Source: Mariprofundus aestuarium
GTDB taxonomy: Bacteria > Pseudomonadota > Zetaproteobacteria > Mariprofundales > Mariprofundaceae
Length of the DNA stretch: 64,000 nucleotides
Direction: 5' to 3'
Assembly: GCF_002795805.1 (NCBI RefSeq)
Contig: NZ_CP018799.1
Span: forward strand, 1,481,001 to 1,545,000
Part shown: positions 8,672 to 17,523 of the stretch, one piece after another
How the letters are laid out: the number at the start of each line of letters is the position of its first letter
How positions within the stretch are numbered: position 1 is the first letter of the stretch
Made by a program: the position numbers and the translations under genes
The notes under the pieces: model-generated
Seen by the model: only the letters and a program-made list of their open reading frames with translations
Told to the model about the DNA's origin: nothing
Databases searched by the model: none

Positions 8672-9523
8672 GTGTCGCTGACGGCCTGGGTTAACGGCCG
8701 CTTTCTTCCACTGGAAGAGGCAACCGTCCACATTGAGGATCGCGGCTTTCAGTTTGCTGACGGCGTTTATGAGGTCATCGCCTGCTTTGGTGGCAAATTC
8801 CTTGAACTGGATGCGCATCTCGATCGCCTTGAGCAGTCGTGCGAGGCGATCAACATCTCTCTGCTTAAGTCGCGCCCGGAACTTATTGAATTGATCCATG
8901 AGACCTACCGCCGCAACCCCTTTGATCATGCCATGATCTACATTCAGGCAACCCGTGGTGTGGCACCACGCAGTCACCTTTTGCAGCAGGAGATTGTACC
9001 AACCCTAGTCATTACTTCACGTGAGCTCCCCACTCCATCGGCTAATAAGCTGGCGATGGGTGCCTCCGCCATCACGCTCCCTGATATCCGCTGGCAGCGC
9101 TGTGATATCAAGTCGATCGCACTGTTGGCCAGCGTTATCGGCAAACAGGAGGCTGCCCGAAAAGGCGTGGATGAAGCATTCTGGCTCGATAACGAAGGGC
9201 ATATTCTTGAAGGGTGTGCCACCAACTGTTTTGCGGTGATTGATGGTGAACTGGTCACCCACCCGCTCGATCATCAGGTTCTCGGCGGCATTACTCGCCA
9301 CCTGACGCTGAAAATCGCACGTCAGCATGGCATTACGGTTACCGAACGTCCATGGAAGCTTGATGAACCGGGACTGACTGAATGTATGATGAGCAGTACC
9401 ACCAATGCTGTAATTGCGGTCAGTCATATCAACGACAAAACCATCGGTGATGGCACAGCTGGTCCTATCAGCAGCAACCTTCGCCAATGGATGATTGATG
9501 AATTCGAGGCAATGAAACAGTGA
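8672..9523 (+). CDS. dat: D-amino acid aminotransferase (class IV, PLP)
   Basis: Fold-type IV PLP aminotransferase; DAAT interconverts D-alanine and D-glutamate with their keto acids. Seen: VNGRFLPLEEATVHIEDRGFQFADGVYE at the N-terminus (read as two adjacent blocks), the PLP lysine in RCDIKSIALL (Lys about residue 147), and the C-terminal EGCATNCFAV and MSSTTNAVI blocks. 283 aa is normal. The GTG start lies two bases after dacA. Branched-chain or aminodeoxychorismate specificity is possible, but the DAAT-type sequence and the dacA neighbour favour D-amino acid metabolism. Confidence 0.88.
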   Translation: MSLTAWVNGRFLPLEEATVHIEDRGFQFADGVYEVIACFGGKFLELDAHLDRLEQSCEAINISLLKSRPELIELIHETYRRNPFDHAMIYIQATRGVAPRSHLLQQEIVPTLVITSRELPTPSANKLAMGASAITLPDIRWQRCDIKSIALLASVIGKQEAARKGVDEAFWLDNEGHILEGCATNCFAVIDGELVTHPLDHQVLGGITRHLTLKIARQHGITVTERPWKLDEPGLTECMMSSTTNAVIAVSHINDKTIGDGTAGPISSNLRQWMIDEFEAMKQ

Positions 9524-10161
9524 ACAAAATAGAAGCGGTACTGCTGGATATGGATGGCACCATCGTGGATGCCTTTCCTCCGATCATCCGTGCACTAAAC
9601 CAGACATTTGTCGAATACGGACTACCTCAAATGACGGCGCAGGAGGTCAAGCGCCACACAGGCCGCGGCGACTGCAGCATGATTTCACTCTTTGGTGACA
9701 GGCGGGAAGAAGCCGGCAAACGTTTCCTTGAAATCCACGACGAGGACTACCTCGATCATATTAACCCCTTGGCCGGTGCCGAATCACTCTTCCAGTGGCT
9801 TAATGAACAGGGTATTCCATGCGCCATTGTCACCAGCAAAAGTCAGTCGCGTGCTGAAGCACAGTTTGAAGCGCTGGGCTGGAGCCATCATGTCGAAGTA
9901 ATCATCGGCAAGATAGATGGCCGCCCGGAAAAACCGGACCCAACGCCTGTTCTGTTGGCCTGTGAGGCGCTGAAGATAAAACCGGAAAGGTCCGTCATGA
10001 TTGGTGATGGTATCGCCGATATGAAGGCGGCGTCGAGAGCAGGAAGCCGTGGCCTTGGCCTGTGCGATTCCTTCTCAATTGCCGAACTAACTGAAGCTGG
10101 TGCAAGCCGATGTTTCAACTCATTAAGTGAGATCCATCAATGGCTAATAAAAGAGATATGA
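9520..10161 (+). CDS. HAD-family hydrolase, phosphoglycolate phosphatase-like
   Basis: Haloacid dehalogenase-type phosphatase. Motif I is DMDGTIVDAF (nucleophile Asp about residue 10), motif II the Thr/Ser in AIVTSKSQSR, motif III Lys in KPDPTPV, and motif IV MIGDGIADMKAA. The cap domain between motifs I and II is alpha-helical. A phosphoglycolate phosphatase would be useful in a RuBisCO-containing cell, but the substrate is inference only. The GTG start overlaps the dat stop (GTGA), and the end overlaps the start of hslO. Confidence 0.82.
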   Translation: MNKIEAVLLDMDGTIVDAFPPIIRALNQTFVEYGLPQMTAQEVKRHTGRGDCSMISLFGDRREEAGKRFLEIHDEDYLDHINPLAGAESLFQWLNEQGIPCAIVTSKSQSRAEAQFEALGWSHHVEVIIGKIDGRPEKPDPTPVLLACEALKIKPERSVMIGDGIADMKAASRAGSRGLGLCDSFSIAELTEAGASRCFNSLSEIHQWLIKEI

Positions 10162-11003
10162 CAAACCCTGCTGTAGAGTCTGACGTACTGACCCGCTTTC
10201 TTCTACCTGATGCATTTACCCGTGGTGCCATCATTCGCGGTAGCGCTATCAATAAAGAGGCGAAGCGTATTCATGGCCTTAATGGCCCTGTTGCAGCGCT
10301 TTTCGGGCAGACGCTGCTGGCCTCTATTCTACTACTCAGCATCAGCAAGGGCGGCATGCGGCAGGTGCTGCAGCTGGATGCGGCAACAGGCTCCTTTGCC
10401 CCCCTGCAACGCATGATGGCAGAAACACGGCCGGGAGCTGTTCGAGGGTATGTGAACTGGCAGGAGCAGCAGACCGCCCTACGTTATGAAGAGCATGCAG
10501 GCCTAAGCAGTTGGATGGGTAGCCCTGTCCGCCTCTCTACTGTTCGCGATATGGGCGTAGGTGAGCCCTATATTTCATCCATTGAGCATAACTCGGAATT
10601 TCTAGCTGACTTTATCATTCACTACCTGCATCAATCGGTGCAGATCAGGGCTGATATCATTCTGCATGGCGATCTCGCCATCATGATTGAGGCGATGCCA
10701 GGTTGTGAAGAGGAGCACTGGTTTAAGGCTGTGGAGGCCATGGCAAAGATTCCAAACAGTGTACTGGAATCTGCTTCAGAAGAAGCTATTCTTGCTTACT
10801 TTAGTGAGCTTAGCTGTAAAGCGGTTGGTACAGATCATTACGCCTATCGTTGCAGTTGCAGTCAGGAGAAGATGAAAGCAGCCCTGCAGGGAATCTCATC
10901 GGAGCAGCTACTTCAGATGGCAGATGAAAAGGGTAAAGTCACCCTCTCCTGCCAGTACTGCGACAATGTTTACGAGCTTGAGATTGGTGCGGCCGGGAAC
11001 TGA
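10140..11003 (+). CDS. hslO: Redox-regulated chaperone Hsp33
   Basis: Holdase chaperone activated by oxidation and unfolding. The N-terminal domain has TRGAIIRG and AALFGQTLLASILL blocks. The C-terminal zinc switch has the CxC + CxxC pattern: Cys238, Cys240, Cys271, Cys274. 287 aa is normal. Alternative start ATG at 10158 would avoid the overlap with the HAD gene. It is the last gene of the overlapping envelope run; the next gene starts 14 bases on. Confidence 0.95.
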   Translation: MANKRDMTNPAVESDVLTRFLLPDAFTRGAIIRGSAINKEAKRIHGLNGPVAALFGQTLLASILLLSISKGGMRQVLQLDAATGSFAPLQRMMAETRPGAVRGYVNWQEQQTALRYEEHAGLSSWMGSPVRLSTVRDMGVGEPYISSIEHNSEFLADFIIHYLHQSVQIRADIILHGDLAIMIEAMPGCEEEHWFKAVEAMAKIPNSVLESASEEAILAYFSELSCKAVGTDHYAYRCSCSQEKMKAALQGISSEQLLQMADEKGKVTLSCQYCDNVYELEIGAAGN

Positions 11004-11017
11004 CCAAGGCCTGCCTG

Positions 11018-11716
11018 ATGGAGAGCGACTTTTCATATAACCTTATCCGTAGACCAAAACGGAAAACACTCAGCATAATCATTCGCTCCAACAACGATGT
11101 CGATGTCCTGGTTCCCGCCAGAACTCCAGTTGCATTTGTCGACCAGTTTGTCAGCAGTAAGTCGGCCTGGATAAAGCAAAAGCTACATTTCAACAGCCAG
11201 ATTAAGTCACCTCATAAGGCGAAAGCGTTCAAGCCGGGTGAACTGTTCCAGCTGATGGGAGCGGAGCTGATCCTTGAAATACGCATGGGAAAAAGAGCCG
11301 TTAAAAACGATAGTGAGAAATTAATCGTTTCCCTTCCCCTATCCACAAGAAATGATAAAAAAACAGATATTATTCGCAGCCTGATTGAAAAATGGTATCG
11401 CGATCAGGCTGAAATACATCTGGATCAGCGAAGCAAGCAACTGGCGGAGATTATCGGAAAATCACCAACCCATATCGGAGTAAAGGGCTACAAAAGCCGC
11501 TGGGGAAGTTGCCATATTGATGGACGCATCTTCTTTAACTGGCGACTGATCATGGCGCCTGCCTGGGTGATTGATTATGTCGTACTGCATGAGCTCTGCC
11601 ATCTGATTCACCACAACCACTCCCGCAACTACTGGAATCTTGTTGAATCAATCATGCCCGACTATCGCAATGCACAAAGCTGGCTGAAGGTGAATGGCGC
11701 AACGCTTGAGCTTTAA
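11018..11716 (+). CDS. YgjP-like (SprT/DUF45) zinc metallopeptidase
   Basis: M48-like metallopeptidase domain protein with the zinc motif HELCH (residues 191-195), followed by HHNHSRNYW and the typical C-terminal helix with SWLK. The N-terminal region has beta-strands plus KGYKSRWGSC, a conserved DUF45 block in front of the active site. 232 aa is standard for YgjP. Family members are broadly conserved but their substrate is unsettled. It starts 14 bases after hslO and is probably the operon's last gene. Confidence 0.88.
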   Translation: MESDFSYNLIRRPKRKTLSIIIRSNNDVDVLVPARTPVAFVDQFVSSKSAWIKQKLHFNSQIKSPHKAKAFKPGELFQLMGAELILEIRMGKRAVKNDSEKLIVSLPLSTRNDKKTDIIRSLIEKWYRDQAEIHLDQRSKQLAEIIGKSPTHIGVKGYKSRWGSCHIDGRIFFNWRLIMAPAWVIDYVVLHELCHLIHHNHSRNYWNLVESIMPDYRNAQSWLKVNGATLEL

Positions 11717-11848
11717 ATCCACGTCCCCGCGACATTAGAATTCTTATCGATCGCCAACAGCCCGGGCAGCATGAGTCTGTTGGGTAAGAACTACCTATGA
11801 CTTTTTTCTGCTATACTATACATATGAAGTGACTTTCGAGGTGCTGAT

Positions 11849-12169
11849 ATGGTGAAGATGCATTTATCTGAACTTAGCAACCATTGGACACGACGCTTTC
11901 CCAAGCCTGGACACTCAGTGCAGGACTCAGGATGGGATATCGATTCGTTGGATGCCCCTTTTGATTACATCTTTGTACACACTTCACATAAAGGAGAGGT
12001 CAACAAGGTCAACTCCATCGACGAGATTGCAGCACGATTCATTGCGTCCGGCGGGCATATCATTCGCCCCATACTGAGAATCCCGGGCGTTGGATCACTG
12101 ATTGCCTGTGAAGATGCAGCGGGTCACCTCTTCTCCTTCATCGAAGAGGAGCTTTCGCAGGGCTTGTGA
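11849..12169 (+). CDS. Small VOC/glyoxalase-like protein, partial fold
   Basis: 106-residue protein with a GAGGTG ribosome site before the ATG. Its second half (GGHIIRPILRIPGVGSLIA followed by CEDAAGHLFSFIEE) resembles the last beta-alpha-beta-beta module of glyoxalase/bleomycin-resistance (VOC) proteins, where a terminal Glu binds metal. The first half (KMHLSELSNHWTRRF) does not show the matching VOC module, so it may be a shortened, rearranged or diverged member. Function unknown. It is convergent with the methyltransferase gene at 12191. Confidence 0.6.
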   Translation: MVKMHLSELSNHWTRRFPKPGHSVQDSGWDIDSLDAPFDYIFVHTSHKGEVNKVNSIDEIAARFIASGGHIIRPILRIPGVGSLIACEDAAGHLFSFIEEELSQGL

Positions 12170-12190
12170 ACACAGCCTCGTAACACTCAG

Positions 12191-12790
12191 TCAGCGGCGC
12201 ATATATATCGTAAAATCGTTGGCGAGATATTCGTCATGAAGCTCGCAATTGGGACAGAGAGATTTGCAGTACTCCAGCATCTGAAACGGATCAACGCTCT
12301 GCAGATCATGGGCCTTGAGATGCCGTGCATCCAGCATGTTAAAAGCGACACCCTTACTGCACAGCGCGTACATCTTCGCAATCTGCCCTCGCGCATAGGC
12401 ACCCTCATCATGCAGCTGCTCATTCATCGCACCTGAAAGAACCACCCAGTTGAACGCCCCCTCCTCCAGTTCAAAATCGCTCAACTCACCACATAGAAGC
12501 TCACAATCAGGATGCCGCTCGCGTGCCGTGTAGATCAAATCAGGAGAGATATCTATTCCGGTAAAATGAACCGGAATCCCCTGCCCCTCAATCCAAGTTT
12601 TAAAATCAGCAAATCCACAACCGATATCAAGCACCGAATCACCGCACTGGATGCCAATCTCTGCCAGCACCTTAAAACGAACCTCCTGAATCTCCCTGCT
12701 GCTCCAGTAAAGTGCATTGGGGTGATAACCATGCCGTGTCAGGCTATCGCGATGTTTATCGACAATACGTTTACGCTGATCTTTCTTCAT
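12191..12790 (-). CDS. Class I SAM-dependent methyltransferase, substrate unknown
   Basis: 199-residue Rossmann methyltransferase with motif I SVLDIGCGFADFKTWI, a motif II acidic residue in FTGIDISPDLI and an internal VVLSGAMNEQ block. I chose the ATG at 12790 (MKKDQRKRIVDKH); the longer frame upstream reads through unrelated, cysteine-containing sequence. A stand-alone gene on the minus strand, convergent with the VOC-like gene. No neighbour suggests a substrate. Confidence 0.8.
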   Translation of the reverse strand: MKKDQRKRIVDKHRDSLTRHGYHPNALYWSSREIQEVRFKVLAEIGIQCGDSVLDIGCGFADFKTWIEGQGIPVHFTGIDISPDLIYTARERHPDCELLCGELSDFELEEGAFNWVVLSGAMNEQLHDEGAYARGQIAKMYALCSKGVAFNMLDARHLKAHDLQSVDPFQMLEYCKSLCPNCELHDEYLANDFTIYMRR

Positions 12791-13018
12791 GTGCGAAAAG
12801 TACCACAAAACCGATGCAACACAGAAGCCAGCAGACGAAATTCGCGTAATCTTTAAACAAGAACCATACCCCCTGATAACCGTCACCACTTCCTATGGGA
12901 GGATAGATAAATTCAATATTCAAGAGCGCCCGACCAAGCCCCCCTTTGAGATGGAATTAAGCAGGCTATAATTATCTGTTTTTTGTTAAAAAAACATCAA
13001 ACCGGTGGCTTATCGACC

Positions 13019-13047
13019 TTTAATTCAGGGCATGTTTTATGTATAAT
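13019..13047 (+). promoter_or_regulatory. Candidate sigma-70 promoter for the opine-oxidase-like operon
   Basis: A perfect TATAAT at 13042-13047 lies about 70 bases before the first gene of the operon. The -35 region 17 bases upstream (TTTAAT) is poor, so this may need an activator. A second TATAAT at 12967 has TTGAGA 15 bases upstream, a short spacer. Either could start the transcript. Confidence 0.4.
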
Positions 13048-13056
13048 CTTTTGCCG

Positions 13057-13085
13057 CAAAACCTTCCCGGAGAATCCGGGTTTTG
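13057..13085 (+). other. Stem-loop in the 5' leader of the opine-oxidase-like operon
   Basis: CAAAA, a CCTT bulge, then CCCGGA, loop GAA, TCCGGG, TTTTG. This bulged hairpin would begin a few bases after the transcription start predicted from the TATAAT at 13042. No long U-run follows, so it is not an obvious terminator; it may stabilise the message or act as a protein site. Confidence 0.4.
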
Positions 13086-13117
13086 GATCAAATAGAGATC
13101 ATCAAAAGAAGGACGTC

Positions 13118-14176
13118 ATGAGTCATCACGAAGTAGATTTTAACTATTATTCTCAGGAGCATCTGCTTAATGCAGGCTGTTTTGATATGCGCCTGATTAT
13201 CGAGGTGGTGGAGAAAACCCTGCTCGATTTTGAGAAGGGTTCGATCATGTTCCCTGAAAAAATTGTACAGATTTTCGACGAGAAGACTCAGAACCGAATC
13301 AACTGCCTGCCGGCAACGATGCTTGATGAAAAGATATGCGGTGTAAAATGGGTGTCGGTGTTCCCTGAGAATCCACGTAAATTTGATGTGCAGAATCTCT
13401 CCGCCATCTTTGTGCTGTCAGAGATTGAGCGCGGTTTCCCTGTCGCGGTGATGGATGGAACGCTCGCCTCCAATATGCGGGTAGGCGCTGTTGGTGCAGT
13501 TGCTGCGAAGCATCTTGCAATTAAGGATGCGGAAACCATCGGTTTTATCGGTGCCGGAGAGCAGGCGAAGATGCACCTTTTGGCGATGAAGGTGGTGCGT
13601 CCTACGCTGAAGGTCTGCCGTGTTACGGCACTAACCGCTGCTGAGGAGCAGGGATTTATCGATCAGCTCTCTCCGATTTTGCCCGATATGGAATTCATCG
13701 CTGCAAACGGTGATATCCGCTTAGCGATGGAAGGGGCCGATATTCTGGTCACGGCAACAGGTGCTCAGGCACCACTGCTTAAAGCTGAATGGGTCAAGCC
13801 AGGTGCCTTTTACAGCCATGTTGGTGGCTGGGAGGATGAGTATGCTGTGGCCTCCCTCTGCGACAAGATTGTCTGCGACGATTGGGAGACGGTAAAGCAT
13901 CGTACGCAGACAGTGAGCCGGATGTATAAAGAGGGACTGATTGATGATCGCGATGTTCATGCAGATCTGCATGAGCTGGTATCGGGCGATAAACCGGGTC
14001 GTGAGTCAGATGATGAGCGCATATATTTCGATGCAGTGGGACTCTCATTCCTTGATGTCGCCATTGCACTAACCATGTTTAAGCGTGCCAAGGAAGCGGG
14101 AGAAGGAATCTCACTGGAGCTGCAGCACGAGATGATTTTTGAGCACGCAGATATCGCCAGCAAGGTGCGCCTGTAG
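13118..14176 (+). CDS. Ornithine cyclodeaminase / mu-crystallin family NAD(P)-dependent enzyme
   Basis: NAD(P)-binding protein of the OCD/mu-crystallin family, whose members include ornithine cyclodeaminase, alanine dehydrogenase, ketimine reductases and opine-type synthases (SbnB). Seen: VKWVSVFPENP, MDGTLASNMRVGAVGAVA, dinucleotide-binding GFIGAGEQAKMHL, and VTATGAQAPLL. AAGGAC is placed before the ATG at 13118; the frame open further upstream lacks support. First gene of a five-gene run with a two-FAD oxidase and RidA, so imino-acid chemistry is likely. The exact reaction is not predictable. Confidence 0.85.
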   Translation: MSHHEVDFNYYSQEHLLNAGCFDMRLIIEVVEKTLLDFEKGSIMFPEKIVQIFDEKTQNRINCLPATMLDEKICGVKWVSVFPENPRKFDVQNLSAIFVLSEIERGFPVAVMDGTLASNMRVGAVGAVAAKHLAIKDAETIGFIGAGEQAKMHLLAMKVVRPTLKVCRVTALTAAEEQGFIDQLSPILPDMEFIAANGDIRLAMEGADILVTATGAQAPLLKAEWVKPGAFYSHVGGWEDEYAVASLCDKIVCDDWETVKHRTQTVSRMYKEGLIDDRDVHADLHELVSGDKPGRESDDERIYFDAVGLSFLDVAIALTMFKRAKEAGEGISLELQHEMIFEHADIASKVRL

Positions 14177-14180
14177 TTCG

Positions 14181-14483
14181 ATGCCTGTTTTCCGTCGTTT
14201 AGATGAGCCTGAGAGTCGATGGGTTGAGATCCATATTGATGGCCAGCCCACACAAGCCCGTGAGGGTGATTCGGTGGCTGCCGCACTGCTTGCTGCCGGG
14301 CTTCGCTCCTGTCGTACCACCCCCATATCGGGAGCAGCGCGTGCCCCGTTCTGCATGATGGGCGTCTGTTATGAGTGTCTGGTGGAGATTGATGGTGTGC
14401 CAAACCGGCAATCCTGCCAGATCACTGTGCAGGAAGGCATGCAGGTTCGCCGCCAGATCGGCGCCTCTGAAGGTTACAGCTAA
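14181..14483 (+). CDS. Small [2Fe-2S] ferredoxin-like subunit of an opine oxidase / HcnA-type complex
   Basis: 100-residue protein of the HcnA / opine oxidase small subunit type. Cys-rich core FCMMGVCYECLVEIDG plus a later Cys in RQSCQ gives the plant-ferredoxin-like C-x4-C-x2-C-xn-C pattern. N-terminal beta-grasp strands (IHIDGQPTQAREGDSVAAAL) fit the fold. It probably passes electrons from the flavin subunits. Start is ATG at 14181, four bases after the OCD stop; its TAA overlaps the ATG of the next gene. Confidence 0.85.
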   Translation: MPVFRRLDEPESRWVEIHIDGQPTQAREGDSVAAALLAAGLRSCRTTPISGAARAPFCMMGVCYECLVEIDGVPNRQSCQITVQEGMQVRRQIGASEGYS

Positions 14484-15877
14484 TGGAAAAACATGAGCTG
14501 GTCGTCATTGGTGGTGGCCCGGCTGGTTTGGCTGCTGCAACCACTGCGGCAAATGCAGGTATTGAATGCCTGCTTATAGACGAACAGGCCAACCCCGGCG
14601 GCCAGATCTATCGCGCCGTAGGAACAATTCCTGAGCAGCGCGCCACACTGCTCGGCCCTGATTATAACTATGGCCGGAAACTGGTTGATCAGTTTAACCA
14701 GAGTAGTGCCAGCTATCTGCCCTCCACCACACTATGGAACCTGAATAGCCAGCTGGAGATTGGCATCCTCCGCGATGGCAAGGCCTCACTGATCTCTGCT
14801 GATCGCATTATTATTGCAACCGGTGCCATGGAGCGCCCGGTCCCCTTCCCCGGCTGGACACTGCCGGGTGTGATGAGTGCAGGTGCAGGACAGATCTTGT
14901 TAAAATCCTCCGGGCTGGTGCCCGCACAGGGTGTGGTTCTGGCAGGTGTAGGCCCCCTTCTTCTTCTGCTTGCCTGGCAATACCTACATGCGGGTGTGAA
15001 GATTCACGCCATTCTGGATATGTCTCCAGCCGGTAATATCTGGCGTGCTCTGCCACATCTGCCAGGCGCACTGCTTGCCCACCACTACATCCTTAAAGGG
15101 TTGCGATATCAGTTGCAGCTCAAGCTTGCAGGGGTGAAGTTTTTCAACGGTGTTACTGAATTCCATGCAGTTGGCGGCGATGCACTGGAGGCGGTTGAGT
15201 TTACCCATAGGGGCGGCAGGCAGCGTATTGATTCCCAGCTGCTGTTAAGCCACTTTGGCGTCATCCCTGACAGCCATCTGAGCCGTTGTGCCGGTTGCGA
15301 TCACAGTTGGGATGCCAATCAGCTCTGCTGGCGTCCTGTGGCCGACAAGTGGGATAACAGTTCAGTTGATGGTATTGCTATTGTTGGTGACGGCTCTGGC
15401 ATCGGTGGTGCAGTTGCTGCACGACATGCCGGTCGCATTGCCGGTTTTGAAGCAGCACGTGCCCTTGGTTACATCAGTGAACAGGAGAGAAATGAGGCAG
15501 CCAGAAACGATCAGCGCTGGATGCGAGATGATCTGCGTGTACGCCCCTTTTTAGAGGCCCGCTTCCATCCTCCGGCTGAGTTATTGAGTGCGCCGCCTGA
15601 TGAAACCGTGGTTTGTCGTTGTGAAGAGATCAATGCCGGAGCCATCCGCACGGCCATTCATGCAGGCCATAAGGATGCCAATCAGGTCAAGTTTCTAACC
15701 CGCTGTGGCATGGGGCCTTGTCAGGGTCGCCAGTGCGATAATGCAGTCAGCCAAATTGTCGCCCGTGAACTGGGTGATAAAAAGATGATTTCCGGCGGAT
15801 ATCGCATTCGCCCACCGATTCGACCGTTAACGATTGAGCAGCTTGCTGCACTGAATGAGGGAGCAGACCCTAAATGA
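14483..15877 (+). CDS. FAD/NAD(P)-binding oxidoreductase with BFD [2Fe-2S] domain, HcnB / opine oxidase subunit A type
   Basis: 464 residues. N-terminal FAD motif VVIGGGPAGLAAATTA, active pyridine-nucleotide disulfide oxidoreductase fold (ATGAMERPVPFPGW, IVGDGSGIGGAVAARHAG), and a C-terminal bacterioferritin-associated-ferredoxin domain with CRCEE and CGMGPCQGRQC, four cysteines for a second [2Fe-2S]. The size matches HcnB. It is one flavin subunit of a hetero-oligomeric amine/imino-acid dehydrogenase. It overlaps both neighbours (1 and 4 bases), which points to a stoichiometric complex. Confidence 0.87.
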   Translation: MEKHELVVIGGGPAGLAAATTAANAGIECLLIDEQANPGGQIYRAVGTIPEQRATLLGPDYNYGRKLVDQFNQSSASYLPSTTLWNLNSQLEIGILRDGKASLISADRIIIATGAMERPVPFPGWTLPGVMSAGAGQILLKSSGLVPAQGVVLAGVGPLLLLLAWQYLHAGVKIHAILDMSPAGNIWRALPHLPGALLAHHYILKGLRYQLQLKLAGVKFFNGVTEFHAVGGDALEAVEFTHRGGRQRIDSQLLLSHFGVIPDSHLSRCAGCDHSWDANQLCWRPVADKWDNSSVDGIAIVGDGSGIGGAVAARHAGRIAGFEAARALGYISEQERNEAARNDQRWMRDDLRVRPFLEARFHPPAELLSAPPDETVVCRCEEINAGAIRTAIHAGHKDANQVKFLTRCGMGPCQGRQCDNAVSQIVARELGDKKMISGGYRIRPPIRPLTIEQLAALNEGADPK

Positions 15878-16995
15878 TGGCGAAAGCAGATGTGATCATC
15901 ATCGGTGGTGGATTGCAGGGCCTCTCCACTGCCCTCCATCTTGGCCGTCGCGGCATCAAAGCGATCGTACTCGAAAAGGAGAGCCCCGGCCGCCACGCAT
16001 CCGGGGTCAATGCCGGTGGCTTGCGCCAGCTTAATCGCCACATGGCCGAGATTCCGCTTACAGTTGCTGCGGCAGAGATTTGGAGAAACATCCGCGAATT
16101 GGTGGATGATGATTGTGATGTAGTGCTCAATGGTCAGGTCAGGATTGCCGAAACGGATGCGACACTGCAGAAACTACAGTCGCGTGTGGATGCACTGAAG
16201 GCGCGGGGTTATGAGCATGAGCAGATCATCGATAGCGAGACGCTCTACAGGCTTGTGCCAAGACTCGTCGGCGGTTGTGTCGGCGCGCTCTACAATCCCG
16301 ATGACGGCTCTGCCAGGCCTTTCCATGCAGCCACGGCGTTTCGCCACAAGGCGATCACACTGGGTGCTGACATCCACAGCGGTGTTGAAGTGCTGGGCAT
16401 CGAAGAGATCAGTGATGGCTGGAAGGTTGCTACCAATCAGGGGATGTTCTGCGCTGCAAACGTAGTGAACTGTGCCGGAGCATGGGCAAACCGTTTTGCC
16501 GCTATGCTGGGAGAGTCGGTGCCGCTCACCCCGAAAGCGCCGACGTTGATGGTAACAGAGAGGCTACCGCCATTTCTTGATCTGACCGTAGGGGCGGAGG
16601 GCTACCAGCTCTCCTTCAAGCAGATGCAGAACGGTACGGTGATTATCGGCGGTGCCCACCTAGCGAAGCTCGATTTTGAGCGTGAGCAGTCAGTGATCGA
16701 CTTTGCCACGCTGAAAACCAGCGCCCAAACCGTGACCCGCTTCTTTCCTCATATGGCACAGGTTCGCATTGTACGCACATGGGCTGGAATCGAAGGGTTT
16801 ATGCCCGACAATATTCCTGTGATAGGGGCCAGCTCGAAAGCAGCAGGTATCTTTCACGCTTTCGGTTTTTCTGCGCATGGATTCCAGCTCTCGCCGATTG
16901 TTGGCCGCATTTTGAGCGAACTGATTCTCGATGGAAAAACAGATCTGCCGATCGAACCATTCGATATCCGCCGATTCAATGAGTCGGAGTCATAA
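15874..16995 (+). CDS. DAO-type FAD oxidoreductase, HcnC / opine oxidase subunit B type
   Basis: 373 residues of the D-amino acid/glycine oxidase (DAO) superfamily. N-terminal FAD motif VIIIGGGLQGLSTALHLG, ASGVNAGGLRQLNRH and C-terminal GIEGFMPDNIPVIG and GFSAHGFQLSP typical of sarcosine/glycine/opine dehydrogenases. It would carry the amine-oxidising active site of the complex with the two preceding genes. The length is nearer opine oxidase subunit B than HcnC (about 417), so I prefer an opine or N-substituted amino acid substrate, with low certainty. Confidence 0.87.
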   Translation: MMAKADVIIIGGGLQGLSTALHLGRRGIKAIVLEKESPGRHASGVNAGGLRQLNRHMAEIPLTVAAAEIWRNIRELVDDDCDVVLNGQVRIAETDATLQKLQSRVDALKARGYEHEQIIDSETLYRLVPRLVGGCVGALYNPDDGSARPFHAATAFRHKAITLGADIHSGVEVLGIEEISDGWKVATNQGMFCAANVVNCAGAWANRFAAMLGESVPLTPKAPTLMVTERLPPFLDLTVGAEGYQLSFKQMQNGTVIIGGAHLAKLDFEREQSVIDFATLKTSAQTVTRFFPHMAQVRIVRTWAGIEGFMPDNIPVIGASSKAAGIFHAFGFSAHGFQLSPIVGRILSELILDGKTDLPIEPFDIRRFNESES

Positions 16996-17023
16996 GAACA
17001 ATTAACATTTAAAGGTGTAGACA

Positions 17024-17386
17024 ATGATTGAACGCATGGAAACAAAACAAAGGATGAGCAGGATCGTCAAACACAACGGCACAATCTACCTGTGTGGGCA
17101 GGTCTGCAAGGATGCCGAGCAAGGTATCAAAGAGCAGACAGAGACCATGCTGGAGAAGGTCGATGAGCTACTGCAACAGGCTGGTAGTGACAGAGAGCAT
17201 ATTCTCTCTGCCACGATCTACATCAAGGATATGCAATATTTTGCCGAAATGAATGAAGTTTGGGATAACTGGGTACCAGAGGGTCATGCGCCAGCTCGCG
17301 CCTGTGTCACAGCCAGTATGGCTCGGGAAGCGCTATTGGTGGAGATCTCCGTGGTCGCTGCCGAAATAAACCCAGCGTCACATTAA
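17024..17386 (+). CDS. RidA family reactive imine/enamine deaminase
   Basis: 120-residue RidA/YjgF/Rid protein that hydrolyses 2-imino acids to keto acids and ammonia. It has [21 protein letters not shown], the conserved [13 protein letters not shown] with the substrate-binding Arg, and LLVEI near the end. It follows the oxidase genes by 28 bases on the same strand and is probably in the same operon, where it could clear imines released by the OCD-like or DAO-like enzymes. The rare subgroup (Rid1-Rid7) is not resolved by eye. Confidence 0.87.
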   Translation: MIERMETKQRMSRIVKHNGTIYLCGQVCKDAEQGIKEQTETMLEKVDELLQQAGSDREHILSATIYIKDMQYFAEMNEVWDNWVPEGHAPARACVTASMAREALLVEISVVAAEINPASH

Positions 17387-17523
17387 GACGAAACCGAATA
17401 CCGGGGCCAAGTCTATCATTGTACCGCCACATAGCCGTTATTTTGTTTTACTGATTCTAAGGGCAGAGTTCTCTATATAAAAATATATTCAGCAGATTTA
17501 AGGCTGACGAAAGGAAGTTAGCC

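Noticed and set aside
14181-16995. True hydrogen cyanide synthase hcnABC
   Set aside because: The DAO-type subunit is shorter than HcnC and the OCD and RidA partners point to opine or imino-acid chemistry; not excluded but not called.
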